A DNA stretch of 64,000 bases from RYN-230 sp036497945 (GTDB lineage: Bacteria > Actinomycetota > Actinomycetes > Streptosporangiales > Streptosporangiaceae), in assembly GCA_036497945.1 (NCBI GenBank), contig DASXIN010000180.1, positions 23,686 to 87,685 on the forward strand, in the 5' to 3' direction. A program made the position numbers and the translations under genes. How positions within the stretch are numbered: position 1 is the first letter of the stretch; every line of letters starts with the position of its first letter. Positions 32,722 to 40,705 of the stretch are shown piece by piece. The notes beneath the pieces are model-generated. The model worked only from the letters and a program-made list of their open reading frames with translations. It was not told where the DNA came from and made no database searches.

Positions 32722-33409
32722 CAAGACGGCCGTGCTGATCGTGGAGGACGACCAGAACATCGTCGACCTGGTCCGGTCCAACCTGTCCGCCCGCGGCCAT
32801 GACGTGATCGTGTCCAAGGACGGCGGCGGGGTCAGCGAGATCCTGGCCGAGCGGCCGCTCGACGTGGTGCTGCTCGACCTGATGCTGCCCGGCCGGGACG
32901 GATTCGAGCTGTGCCGCGAGATCCGCGAGCAGTCTGGGGTGGGCATCATCGTGCTGTCCGCGCGGCGCGCCGAGACGGACAAGGTGCGCGCGCTCAACCT
33001 CGGCGCCGACGACTACATGACGAAGCCGTTCGGCATCGAGGAACTGCTCGCCCGGATCAACGCCACGCTGCGCCGCAGCAAGCCGTCGCCGGACGGCCGC
33101 CCGGAGCCGAGCCTGGTGCGGATCGGCGACGTGGAGATCGACCTGGAGCGCCGCCGGGTGACCAAGGACGGCACTCTGGTCCACCTCACCCCCACCGAGT
33201 TCGCGCTGCTCCGCCAGTTCGCGATCAGCCCGGGCGAACTGCTCACCCACGCCACGCTGCTGCGCCGGGTGTGGGGACCGGGCTACGAGACGCAGACCGA
33301 GTACACCCGGGTCTACGTCGGGCGGCTGCGGGCCAAGCTGGAGAAGGCCGGGGACGAGCCGCTGTTCATCACCGAGCCACGGTCCGGCTACCGGTTCGCT
33401 ACGGCATGA
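32711..33409 (+). CDS. OmpR-family response regulator
   Basis: 232 residues from GTG 32711, with GGAGG at 32700-32704. The receiver domain has acidic residues in IVEDDQN, the phospho-acceptor Asp56 in VVLLDLMLPGRDG, and Lys105 in YMTKPFG. A C-terminal winged helix follows (LVHLTPTEFALLRQF, RRVWGPGYETQTEYTRVYVGRLRAKLE, ITEPRSGYRF). It overlaps the fusion kinase gene by 11 bases, so it is the obvious partner. Its targets are not shown, but the transporter operon itself is the first candidate. Confidence 0.96.
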   Translation: MVADKTAVLIVEDDQNIVDLVRSNLSARGHDVIVSKDGGGVSEILAERPLDVVLLDLMLPGRDGFELCREIREQSGVGIIVLSARRAETDKVRALNLGADDYMTKPFGIEELLARINATLRRSKPSPDGRPEPSLVRIGDVEIDLERRRVTKDGTLVHLTPTEFALLRQFAISPGELLTHATLLRRVWGPGYETQTEYTRVYVGRLRAKLEKAGDEPLFITEPRSGYRFATA

Positions 33410-34620
33410 CCGCGCCCCGCCGTCTCGCCTCGGGGCTGCTCGCCGCGATCGCGGCGGCGGCCGGGCTGACCGGGTGCGGCAAGCCGGTCCAGTCCCGGTC
33501 CGCAGCCGCGCTCGGCTCGGCGGTCCCCGCGGTGTCCGCCGCCTCGTTCAGCAACGACTTCTCGGTGATGCGCAAGCTGGCCGGGCTGAGCCGGATCGGC
33601 ACCGGCAAGATCGGGGTGCTGCTGCCGGACACCACCACCTCGCCCCGGTACACCGAGTTCGACGCGCCGTACCTGGCCCGGGCCTTGCAGGCGGCCGGGC
33701 TGAGCCGCAGCCAGTTCATCATCACCAACGCGCAAGGGAGCGACGCGACCGAGCAGGCGCAGGCTCAGTCGGACATGACCCAGGGCGCCACCGTGCTCCT
33801 GCTCGACCCGATCGATTCCGGGGTGGGCGCGTCCATCGAGTCCGCGGCCGCCTCGCTCGGCGTGAAGGTGATCGACTACGACCGGATGACCCTGGGCGGG
33901 AAACGGGGTTACTACGTCAGCTTCGACAACGTCGCGGTGGGCACGCTGATGGCCCGCGGGCTGGTGTCCTGCATCCAGGCCTGGCATGTGCGCAAGCCAG
34001 ACGTCCTGGTCATGCACGGCGCGCCCACGGACAACAACGCCACCTTGTTCGCCCATGGCTACGACGGCGTGCTGCAGCCCTTTTTCGCCTCGGGCCGGTA
34101 TCTCAGCGCCGGGCAGCCGCCCGGCTCCTGGGACCCGACCACCGCGCAGACCACATTCGAGGAGCAGTACACCGCGAACAACAAGATCACTGCCGTGCTC
34201 ACCCCCAACGACGACACGGCCAGTGCGGTCATCTCCTACCTCAAGACGCTGAACACCCCGCGGCGCGCCTTCCCGACCACCGGGCAGGACGCCACCCCAT
34301 CCGGCCTGCAGAACATCCTGGTCGGCTACCAGTGCGGCACCGTGTACAAGCCGATCTACACCGAGGCGCAGGCGGCCGCGGCGCTGGCACTGTACCTGCG
34401 GGGCGGAATGACCCCTCCCGCCAGCCTGGTCAACGCGCGGACTTACGATCCGCAAGGTCATGTCCAGGTGCCGTCCGTGCTGCTCAAGCCGGTCTGGGTG
34501 ACCACCGGCAACATGGCGGCCACAGTGGTCCGGGACAGGTTCGTACAGGTGTCCCGGTTGTGCGCGGGCCAGCTGCGGGCCGCCTGCCGCCGCGCCGGAA
34601 TTCCAGGGGTGACGCGGTGA
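33406..34620 (+). CDS. XylF-like sugar-binding lipoprotein
   Basis: 404 residues from ATG 33406, overlapping the regulator stop (ATGA). The N-terminal signal ends with a lipobox (LTGC, Cys24). The mature part is a type-I periplasmic-binding fold of the xylose group: KIGVLLPDTTTSPRYTEFD, GATVLLLDPIDSGVGASIESAAASLGVKVIDYDRM in parts, YYVSFDNVAVGTLMARGL, and VLTPNDDTASAVISYL. A C-terminal extension with two Cys (LCAGQLRAACRRAG) is unusual. It would deliver a pentose-like or other monosaccharide to the permease and could signal occupancy through the fused ATPase-kinase. Confidence 0.93.
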   Translation: MTAPRRLASGLLAAIAAAAGLTGCGKPVQSRSAAALGSAVPAVSAASFSNDFSVMRKLAGLSRIGTGKIGVLLPDTTTSPRYTEFDAPYLARALQAAGLSRSQFIITNAQGSDATEQAQAQSDMTQGATVLLLDPIDSGVGASIESAAASLGVKVIDYDRMTLGGKRGYYVSFDNVAVGTLMARGLVSCIQAWHVRKPDVLVMHGAPTDNNATLFAHGYDGVLQPFFASGRYLSAGQPPGSWDPTTAQTTFEEQYTANNKITAVLTPNDDTASAVISYLKTLNTPRRAFPTTGQDATPSGLQNILVGYQCGTVYKPIYTEAQAAAALALYLRGGMTPPASLVNARTYDPQGHVQVPSVLLKPVWVTTGNMAATVVRDRFVQVSRLCAGQLRAACRRAGIPGVTR

Positions 34621-35849
34621 CGAGGATGGATGTCAGTCTGCCCAGCACGGTCACCGGCCAGCCGGCCGTCGCGCGCCGCGGCTTCCGGGCCTACCTCGCG
34701 CCGGGCGAGAGCGGCGCGCTGTCCGTGATCATCGGCCTGGCCGTCATCGGGGCCATCTTCCAGTCGCTGAACAGCCATTTCCTGTCTCCGGTGAATCTGA
34801 CCGACCTGCTCGTCCAGGGTGCGGTGTTCATGCTGCTCGGCATGGGCGAGGTGTTCGCGCTGCTGCTCGGCGACATCGACCTGTCCATCGGCTTCGTGTC
34901 CGGGCTGGGCGGCGTGGTGGCCGCGGAACTGCTGGCCGGGCCGCGGGACTGGCCGTGGTGGGCGGCCATCGCCGCCGCGCTGGCCGTGACCACCGCGATC
35001 GGCGCGCTGCAGGGCACCCTGATCTCCCGGCTGCGGCTGCCGTCGTTCGTGGTCACCCTGGCCGGGCTGCTCGCCTGCGAGGGCGCGCTGCTCTGGATCC
35101 TCGGCTCCGGCGGCACCCTGCCCATCCCGAGCAACGTCATCAACGACCTGGCCAACGGGTATCTCACCCCGGTGGCCGGCTGGCTGCTCATGGTGGTCTT
35201 CGTCGGCCTGTTCGCCGCGCTGACCATCCGCCGCGACGCGGAGCGCCGCCGCGGCGGGACGACCGGGCCGCCGGTCAGCCTCACCGTAGCCAAGATCGGT
35301 GTGGCCGCGGTCGCGGGCATCGCGGTGGTCACCGTGTGCAGCATCAACCGCGGCGTGCTCAGCCCGGTCCGCGGCGTGCCGTGGGTCATCCTGATCGTCC
35401 TGGGCGTGCTGGTCACCTGGTCGTTCCTGCTGAACCGGACCCGTTTCGGCCGTGACGTGCACGCGATCGGCAGCAACGCGGAGGCAGCCCGGCGGGCCGG
35501 GGTCAGCATCGCCCGGATCAGGACCGTGACGTTCGCCCTGGCCGGGCTGACCGCGGGGGTGGCCGGCATCATCTACGCCTCCGAGTTGCGCTCGGTATCG
35601 TCCAACATCGACGGGGCCACCCTGGTGCTGTACGCGGTGGCCGCCGCGGTGATCGGCGGGACCAGCCTGTTCGGCGGCCGGGGCAAGCCACTCGACGGGG
35701 TACTCGGCGGCATCGTCATCGCCGCCATCTACAACGGCATCTACCTGCTCGGGATGAGTGCGGCCGCCCAGGACCTGATCTTCGCCCTGGTGCTGATGGC
35801 GGCGGTGAGCGCGGACGCGCTGGCCCGCCGGGGCCGGACCCGCCGCTGA
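34617..35849 (+). CDS. XylH-like sugar ABC transporter permease
   Basis: 410 residues from GTG 34617, overlapping the binding-protein stop. About ten membrane segments. Family motifs are GMGEVFALLLGDIDLSIGFVSGLGG, RLRLPSFVVTLAGLLACEG, DVHAIGSNAEAARRAGVSIARIRTVTF and AAVIGGTSLFGGRGKPLDGVLGG. The DLSIGFV and EAARRAG loops are where the ATPase subunit docks in this family. No separate ATPase gene is in the operon, so the ABC half of the kinase fusion is the only local motor. Confidence 0.94.
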   Translation: MTRMDVSLPSTVTGQPAVARRGFRAYLAPGESGALSVIIGLAVIGAIFQSLNSHFLSPVNLTDLLVQGAVFMLLGMGEVFALLLGDIDLSIGFVSGLGGVVAAELLAGPRDWPWWAAIAAALAVTTAIGALQGTLISRLRLPSFVVTLAGLLACEGALLWILGSGGTLPIPSNVINDLANGYLTPVAGWLLMVVFVGLFAALTIRRDAERRRGGTTGPPVSLTVAKIGVAAVAGIAVVTVCSINRGVLSPVRGVPWVILIVLGVLVTWSFLLNRTRFGRDVHAIGSNAEAARRAGVSIARIRTVTFALAGLTAGVAGIIYASELRSVSSNIDGATLVLYAVAAAVIGGTSLFGGRGKPLDGVLGGIVIAAIYNGIYLLGMSAAAQDLIFALVLMAAVSADALARRGRTRR

Positions 35850-35950
35850 CCGCATCCGCCCGGCCGGGAAATACAGGTGACCGGGTGAGCGACGTTAGCT
35901 AGGCTCTTGTCTCTTGTGCCTATCCCCAGACGCCATCGAGGTGATGAGCC

Positions 35951-37975
35951 ATGCCCAGTGCCGATCCGGTGCTGGCGGCCGAGCGGGAGCATCTGGTCCA
36001 GGCCCGGGAATTCCTCCGGCAGATGCGCGAGGACGTGCTCTCCCTCCGCGCGCTGGGCGGCGACCCGGTGTCCGAGGAGTACCTCAAGGCCGACCTCTAC
36101 CGGCGCGCCGAGGCGCTCAGCGACCTGCCGGACACGCCGCTGTTCTTCGGCCGGCTCGACTACGCCGCCGGTGAGTACGCCGGGGACCGGTTCCACGTCG
36201 GCCGGCGGCACGTGCACGACCCGGCTGGCCGGCCGGTCGTGGTGGACTGGCGGGCCCCGGTGTCCCGGGCCTTCTACCGGGCCAGCCCGGCCGAGCCGAT
36301 GGGACTGGGCCTGCGCCACCGGTTCGGCTTCGCCGGCGGGCAGCTCACCGCGCACGAGGACGAGACGTTCACCGGCCCGGCCAGCGCGCCCGCGGCTGCC
36401 GGGGTGAGCCGGATCCTCATCGAGGAGATCGAGCGGCCGCGGTCCGGGCCGATGCGCGACATCGTGGCCACCATCCAGCCGGACCAGGACGACATCGTCC
36501 GGGCGGCCGCGGACCAGACGCTGTGCGTGCAGGGCGCGCCGGGCACCGGCAAGACCGCGGTCGGCCTGCACCGGGTGGCCTACCTGCTGTACGCCTACCC
36601 GGGCAAGATGACCCGGGGCGGCGTGCTGGTCATCGGGCCGAACCGGGCCTTCCTGTCCTACATCCGCAACGTGCTGCCCGCGCTCGGCGAGCTGAACGTC
36701 AGCCAGACCACGCTGGCCGACCTGGTCGGCCAGGTGCCGGTGCGGGCCACCGACTCGGCCGCCGCAGCCCGGGTCAAGGGGGACAGCCGGATGGCCGAGG
36801 TGCTGCGCCGGGCACTCTGGGCCGGGCTGCGGCCGCCGGCCGAGCCGGTGCTGCTGGCCCGCGGGTCACGCCGCTGGCGGGTACCCGCCGCGGAACTCGG
36901 CGACCTGGTGGCCGAGCTGCGCGACCGCGGCGTGCGCTACGCGGCGGGCCGGGACATGCTCGGCCACCGGATCGCGCACGTGATCCTGACCCGGATGGAA
37001 GCGGCCGGCGAGACCTGTGACGACCGGACGCACGACGCGGTGCGGCGGAGCCGGCCGGTGCGCGCGGCGGTGGACGCCATCTGGCCCAAGGCCGACCCGG
37101 TGAAGCTGGTGCTCCGGCTGCTGTCCGACCCGGCGCTGCTGGCCGGGGCGGCGGACGGGCTGCTGGACCCAGCCGAGCAGGACCTGATCACCTGGCGCCG
37201 GGCGCCGCGCGGGCCGGCCACCGCGCCGTGGACGCTGGCCGACGCGGTGCTGGTCGATGAGGCCAGCGACCTCATCGAGCGCACCCCCAGCCTGTCCCAT
37301 GTGGTGCTGGACGAGGCGCAGGACCTGTCGCCGATGGAATGCCGGGCGGTCGGCCGGCGGTGCGCCACCGGCTCGGCCACCGTCCTTGGCGATCTGGCCC
37401 AGGGCACCGCACCGGCCGCCGCGGACAGCTGGGCCACGATGCTCGGGTACCTGGGCAAGGCCGGCGCGGACCTGCGTGAGCTGCGCACCGGCTACCGGGT
37501 GCCGCGGCAGATCCTCGACTACGCCAACCAGCTGCTCGGCGCGCTGGCCCCGGGCCTGGCGCCCGCCAGCTCACTGCGCCAGGACCCAGCCGCACTGACC
37601 GTGCTGCCCGCCACCAGTCAGTCCCTGCCCGGTGCGCTGGCCACCGCGTGCGCCGCCGCCCAGCAGGCCACCGGGTCCACCGCGGTGATCGCAGCTGATG
37701 ACCAGGTCGCTGCGCTGTCCGGGCAGCTCGGCGCGGCGCAGCTGGCGCACCGCGTGCTGGACGGGCAGCACCCCGACCCGGGCGACGGCGGGCTCCTGGT
37801 GGTCCCGGTCACGCTGGCCAAGGGCCTCGAGTTCGACCACGTCATCGTCGTCGAGCCGGCCCGTATCGTGGCCGCCGAACCGCGTGGCCTGCACCGGCTC
37901 TACGTCGCGCTCACCCGCGCGGTGTCCCGGCTCACCGTGCTGCACAGCGAGCCACTGCCCGCCGCGCTGGGCTGA
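35951..37975 (+). CDS. helD: HelD-like superfamily 1 helicase / RNA polymerase-recycling ATPase
   Basis: 674 residues. An N-terminal coiled region (1-60, LAAEREHLVQAREFLRQMRED) precedes VVVDWRAPVSRAFYR, a HelD hallmark. The Walker A is GAPGTGKTA (195-203), the Walker B-type motif VVLDEAQDLSPME near 452, the Q/GTP-like YRVPRQILDYAN near 515, and C-terminal LAKGLEFDHVIVVEP and LYVALTRAVSRL. HelD proteins bind RNA polymerase, push arms into its channels and release stalled complexes. The length is close to the actinobacterial (class II) type. It lies 101 bases after the transporter operon and has its own ATG with a modest ribosome site. Confidence 0.93.
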   Translation: MPSADPVLAAEREHLVQAREFLRQMREDVLSLRALGGDPVSEEYLKADLYRRAEALSDLPDTPLFFGRLDYAAGEYAGDRFHVGRRHVHDPAGRPVVVDWRAPVSRAFYRASPAEPMGLGLRHRFGFAGGQLTAHEDETFTGPASAPAAAGVSRILIEEIERPRSGPMRDIVATIQPDQDDIVRAAADQTLCVQGAPGTGKTAVGLHRVAYLLYAYPGKMTRGGVLVIGPNRAFLSYIRNVLPALGELNVSQTTLADLVGQVPVRATDSAAAARVKGDSRMAEVLRRALWAGLRPPAEPVLLARGSRRWRVPAAELGDLVAELRDRGVRYAAGRDMLGHRIAHVILTRMEAAGETCDDRTHDAVRRSRPVRAAVDAIWPKADPVKLVLRLLSDPALLAGAADGLLDPAEQDLITWRRAPRGPATAPWTLADAVLVDEASDLIERTPSLSHVVLDEAQDLSPMECRAVGRRCATGSATVLGDLAQGTAPAAADSWATMLGYLGKAGADLRELRTGYRVPRQILDYANQLLGALAPGLAPASSLRQDPAALTVLPATSQSLPGALATACAAAQQATGSTAVIAADDQVAALSGQLGAAQLAHRVLDGQHPDPGDGGLLVVPVTLAKGLEFDHVIVVEPARIVAAEPRGLHRLYVALTRAVSRLTVLHSEPLPAALG

Positions 37976-38869
37976 CTACAGCTCTTTCAGCACGGATGTG
38001 ATCAGCGTCGCGGAATCCTCAAAGGACAGCGCGGTGGCCCGCAGGTGGTTGAAGAACACGTTGTACCGGTCCACCTCGTCCACGTTCTCCACGTACAGGG
38101 CGCTGGTCAGATCCTCCAGGTAGACCACATCCGGGTCGGCCCGCTCCGGGAAGGCCAGGATGACGAACGGCCGTCCCATCGCCGGATGCGCGCCCGCACC
38201 GAACGGCAGCACCTGGATCGCGACGTTGGGCAGGCCGCCCAGGTCGAGCAGGTGGTCGAGCTGGAGCCGCATCAGCCCGGGCCCGCCCACCTGCCGGTAC
38301 AGCGCGGCCTCGTCCAGGACCGCCCACAGCTGCGGCGGGTCCTCGCTGGTCAGCGCCGGCTGGCGGGCCATCCGGAAGGCGACGTTGCGCTCCACCGCCT
38401 CCGGGCTGCCATCCACCGCCCCGGCGGCGATGACCGCGCGCGCGTAGTCCTCGGTCTGCAGCAGCCCAGGGATCAGGGTGACCTCGTAGATCCGGATCTC
38501 CGAGGCCGCGCTCTCCAGCCCGATGTAGGTGGCGAACCGCGGCTCGATCGCATCGCTGTACGCGTGCCACCAGCCCTTCTGCCGCGACTCCCGGGCCAGT
38601 TGCACCAGGCTGTCCCGCTGTGGCTGCGGCACGCGGTAAAGGTCGAGCATGTCCCGGACGTCCCGCGGGGACACCCGCACCCGCCCGGTCTCGATCCGGC
38701 TGATCTTGGAGGTCGAGCACTCCAGGTGCTCGGCAACGTCCTCGCAGGTCATCCGGGCCGCCTCACGGAACCTGCGCAGCTCCAGCGCCAGCCTGCGGCG
38801 CCGGACGGTAGGGCTCTGCTGGGTGGCCGTCGCTGTTCCCCCCGCTCCGGTGATGCGTCTCCTGGGCAA
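37976..38869 (-). CDS. Second XRE/DUF5753 (Scr1-like) regulator
   Basis: About 297 residues. The HTH reads RRRRLALELRRFREAARMTCEDVAEHLECSTSKISRIETG in segments. DUF5753 follows with WWHAYSDAIEPRFATYIGLE, IPGLLQTEDYARAV, LWAVLDEAALYRQVGG, VLPFGAGAHPAMGRPF and DVVYLEDLTSALYVEN. There is no adjacent DUF397 gene, unlike the copy at 3.2 kb. The start is unclear: no ATG or GTG lies just upstream of the HTH, TTG 38869 is the best standard candidate, and a good AGGAG is followed by ATC at 38854. It converges with helD with no spacing between stops. Confidence 0.9.
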   Translation of the reverse strand: MPRRRITGAGGTATATQQSPTVRRRRLALELRRFREAARMTCEDVAEHLECSTSKISRIETGRVRVSPRDVRDMLDLYRVPQPQRDSLVQLARESRQKGWWHAYSDAIEPRFATYIGLESAASEIRIYEVTLIPGLLQTEDYARAVIAAGAVDGSPEAVERNVAFRMARQPALTSEDPPQLWAVLDEAALYRQVGGPGLMRLQLDHLLDLGGLPNVAIQVLPFGAGAHPAMGRPFVILAFPERADPDVVYLEDLTSALYVENVDEVDRYNVFFNHLRATALSFEDSATLITSVLKEL

Positions 38870-38879
38870 CTGTACGTGC
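38870..38879. promoter_or_regulatory. GCACGTACAG motif upstream of the second DUF5753 regulator
   Basis: On the minus strand GCACGTACAG immediately precedes the TTG start region, inside an AT-rich patch (TTTGCAATATGCATTCAGTATT) that is the likely promoter. It matches 9 of 10 bases of GCACGTGCAG in the control region of the other DUF5753 gene. Confidence 0.35.
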
Positions 38880-38946
38880 GAAATACTGAATGCATATTGC
38901 AAACCGCAATCGCAACCGCGCACGTGCTGGCCGCCCCGCACGCCGG

Positions 38947-39441
38947 CTAGGGACTGGCCGCCGGCCGCGCTCTGCCATCCTGCACTGGGCCCACCCGCGC
39001 TGGGCTCACCGCCTGCGTGCTGAGCCCCGGGAAGGCCACCGTCCGGCCTAGCCAGCCGGTCGCGCGCACCGCGCACGCCTGCGCCTGCCGGGCCCCCCAG
39101 GCGCGCAGCGCCGGGTCGTCCAGCGCGACCAGGCCGAGGTAGGCGGCGGCCAGCCGGTTTTGCAGGTACCCGGCCAGCGAGACTGCCGCGGGCGCGCTGT
39201 GCACCGGGAAGGGCAGTTGGTAGGCGTCCCGCGCGGCCGGTGCCGGAGCGCCCCGGGAGGCCAGCATGGACACCAGCTCGTCCCGGGTCACCTGCAGGTC
39301 GGCCCAGTCCCGCTGGGCCGCCGCCCGGCCCGCCGTGGGCAGGTGCGCGCCGGCCACGCCGTAGCCATAGCTGGCCGCATCCACCGCGGCCAGCACCCCC
39401 TGCAGTGCGCCGCCGGTGACCGTGTCCGCCGGGCCGCTCAT
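38947..39441 (-). CDS. DUF4439 ferritin-like protein
   Basis: 164 residues. A helical ferritin-like bundle is suggested by GALQGVLAAVDAASYGYGVAGAHL, QRDWADLQVTRDELVSML and LAGYLQNRLAAAYLGLVALDDPALRAWGARQAQACA, which is the DUF4439 pattern. Some metal-ligand Glu residues of true ferritins are not evident. The ATG overlaps the stop of the upstream lipoprotein gene (ATGA), so the two DUF4439-like proteins are made together. This pair commonly sits beside rimP in actinobacteria; function unknown. Confidence 0.85.
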   Translation of the reverse strand: MSGPADTVTGGALQGVLAAVDAASYGYGVAGAHLPTAGRAAAQRDWADLQVTRDELVSMLASRGAPAPAARDAYQLPFPVHSAPAAVSLAGYLQNRLAAAYLGLVALDDPALRAWGARQAQACAVRATGWLGRTVAFPGLSTQAVSPARVGPVQDGRARPAASP

Positions 39442-39941
39442 GGTGCGCTCCGGTGCATCCGCAGCAGCGCGGCGTGGCTGGCCTCGGAGGCGGAGATGCT
39501 GGCCAGCAATTGGGCCAGCGACGGGCTGGCCACGGTGAGCCGACTGACCAGCCGCCCGGCCGCGGCCTGTTCCGCGGCGGCCAGCGCGGCCAGTGTGCTG
39601 GCCTGATCGGCCGCCCCGGCGGTCGCCGCCGGGCTGGGCCGGGCCGGGTGCGGCGTGGCGGCCGGCCCGATGAGCCGGGACCGCAGCGCGGCCAGGTGGG
39701 CCTGATGCTGGCCGAGCACCGGATCCAGGATGTCTTTCAGCGCCGGCGCGGCGGCCAGCGCCGACCGGTACCGCGCGATCAGCGCCTGCTCGTTACCGAT
39801 CGCGGCGCGCAGCACGGCCACGTCAGGTCGCGGCCGGGGCAGCGTGCCGAGCCCGCCTACGCCCTTGCACCCGGCAGCCAGCAGTGGCACCGCCGCGGCG
39901 GCCGCGGCGAGCACGCTGCGCCGTCTCAGATCTGCCCGCAC
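39438..39941 (-). CDS. Exported ferritin-like (DUF4439-type) lipoprotein
   Basis: 167 residues from GTG 39941, preceded by GGAGG four bases upstream. A signal with twin Arg (DLRRRSVLAAAAAAVPLLAAGC) ends in a lipobox Cys, suggesting Tat or Sec export and lipid anchoring. The helical mature part has paired His/Glu-containing segments (AIGNEQALIARYRSAL, LGQHQAHLAALRSRL, ISASEASHAALLRMH), consistent with a four-helix ferritin-like bundle. It is divergent from rimP across about 209 bases. Confidence 0.85.
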   Translation of the reverse strand: MRADLRRRSVLAAAAAAVPLLAAGCKGVGGLGTLPRPRPDVAVLRAAIGNEQALIARYRSALAAAPALKDILDPVLGQHQAHLAALRSRLIGPAATPHPARPSPAATAGAADQASTLAALAAAEQAAAGRLVSRLTVASPSLAQLLASISASEASHAALLRMHRSAP

Positions 39942-40096
39942 CGATCCTCCAGTCGCGGCCCGGATGGTCCCGCCATCGCCATCTCCCGGGTGCTCCCGCC
40001 GAGCGTAGGGCCACCGGGCCACAGGCCGGCGCAGCGCCACCCGGTAACGGGATGCCGGAACCTGGCCGCGGACCGGCCAAGTTCCCTGCGCGGGCC

Positions 40097-40106
40097 GGTT
40101 AGGCTA
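40097..40106 (+). promoter_or_regulatory. Candidate -10 region ahead of rimP
   Basis: GGTTAGGCTA, identical to the element ahead of the ABC-kinase fusion, lies 45 bases before the rimP start in the divergent spacer. It is likely the promoter of the long rimP-to-dapB block. The -35 region is not clear. Confidence 0.4.
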
Positions 40107-40150
40107 GATCACGCCAGACAACAGCACAGGTCGCGGACGAGGAGGTCGTG

Positions 40151-40705
40151 ATGCGTGGTGATACCCGTCACGTACCGTCACGTCCGGCTGACACCGGACG
40201 GCTCACCCGGGTGCTCAGCCCGGTGGTCAGCGCCGCGGGCTTCGACCTGGAATCGGTTCGGGTGACCACGGCCGGCCGGCGCCGCGTGCTGCGCGTGGTG
40301 GTGGACGCCGACGGCGGCCCCAGCCTGGACGACATCGCGGTGCTCAGCCGGTCGCTGTCGGCGGAACTGGACAGCTCCGGGGTGATGGGCGAGGACGCGT
40401 ACACCCTGGAGGTCAGCTCGCCCGGCGTGGACCGGCCGCTGACCGAGCCGCGGCACTGGCGGCGGGCCCGGGGCCGGCTGGTGCGGGTCCCGCTTACGCA
40501 GGCCGCGCCGGGTGGCCCGGGCTCGGTGACCGGCCGGGTCCTGGAAGCCAGGGCGGACGGGGTGACCCTGGACGTCGACGGCAGGCCGCACGACTTCGGC
40601 TACCGGGGACTGGGTGCTGGCCAAGTGCAGGTGGAGTTCGGCGGTGCGGCCGGCCCAGGCGCGGCCGCCGGGCCCGGGGACGAGGGGGAGCCAGATGGAC
40701 ATTGA
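40151..40705 (+). CDS. rimP: Ribosome maturation factor RimP
   Basis: 184 residues. 30S subunit assembly factor. The N-terminal domain has LSPVVSAAGFDLESVRVTTAGRRRVLRVVVDADGG in parts, then LDDIAVLSRSLSAELD and YTLEVSSPGVDRPLTEPRHWRRARGR. A small C-terminal SH3-like domain follows (VTGRVLEARADGVTLDVDG). ATG 40151 is five bases after GGAGG; the GTG at 40148 is too close. It overlaps nusA by 11 bases and opens the classic rimP-nusA-ylxR-infB operon. Confidence 0.96.
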   Translation: MRGDTRHVPSRPADTGRLTRVLSPVVSAAGFDLESVRVTTAGRRRVLRVVVDADGGPSLDDIAVLSRSLSAELDSSGVMGEDAYTLEVSSPGVDRPLTEPRHWRRARGRLVRVPLTQAAPGGPGSVTGRVLEARADGVTLDVDGRPHDFGYRGLGAGQVQVEFGGAAGPGAAAGPGDEGEPDGH

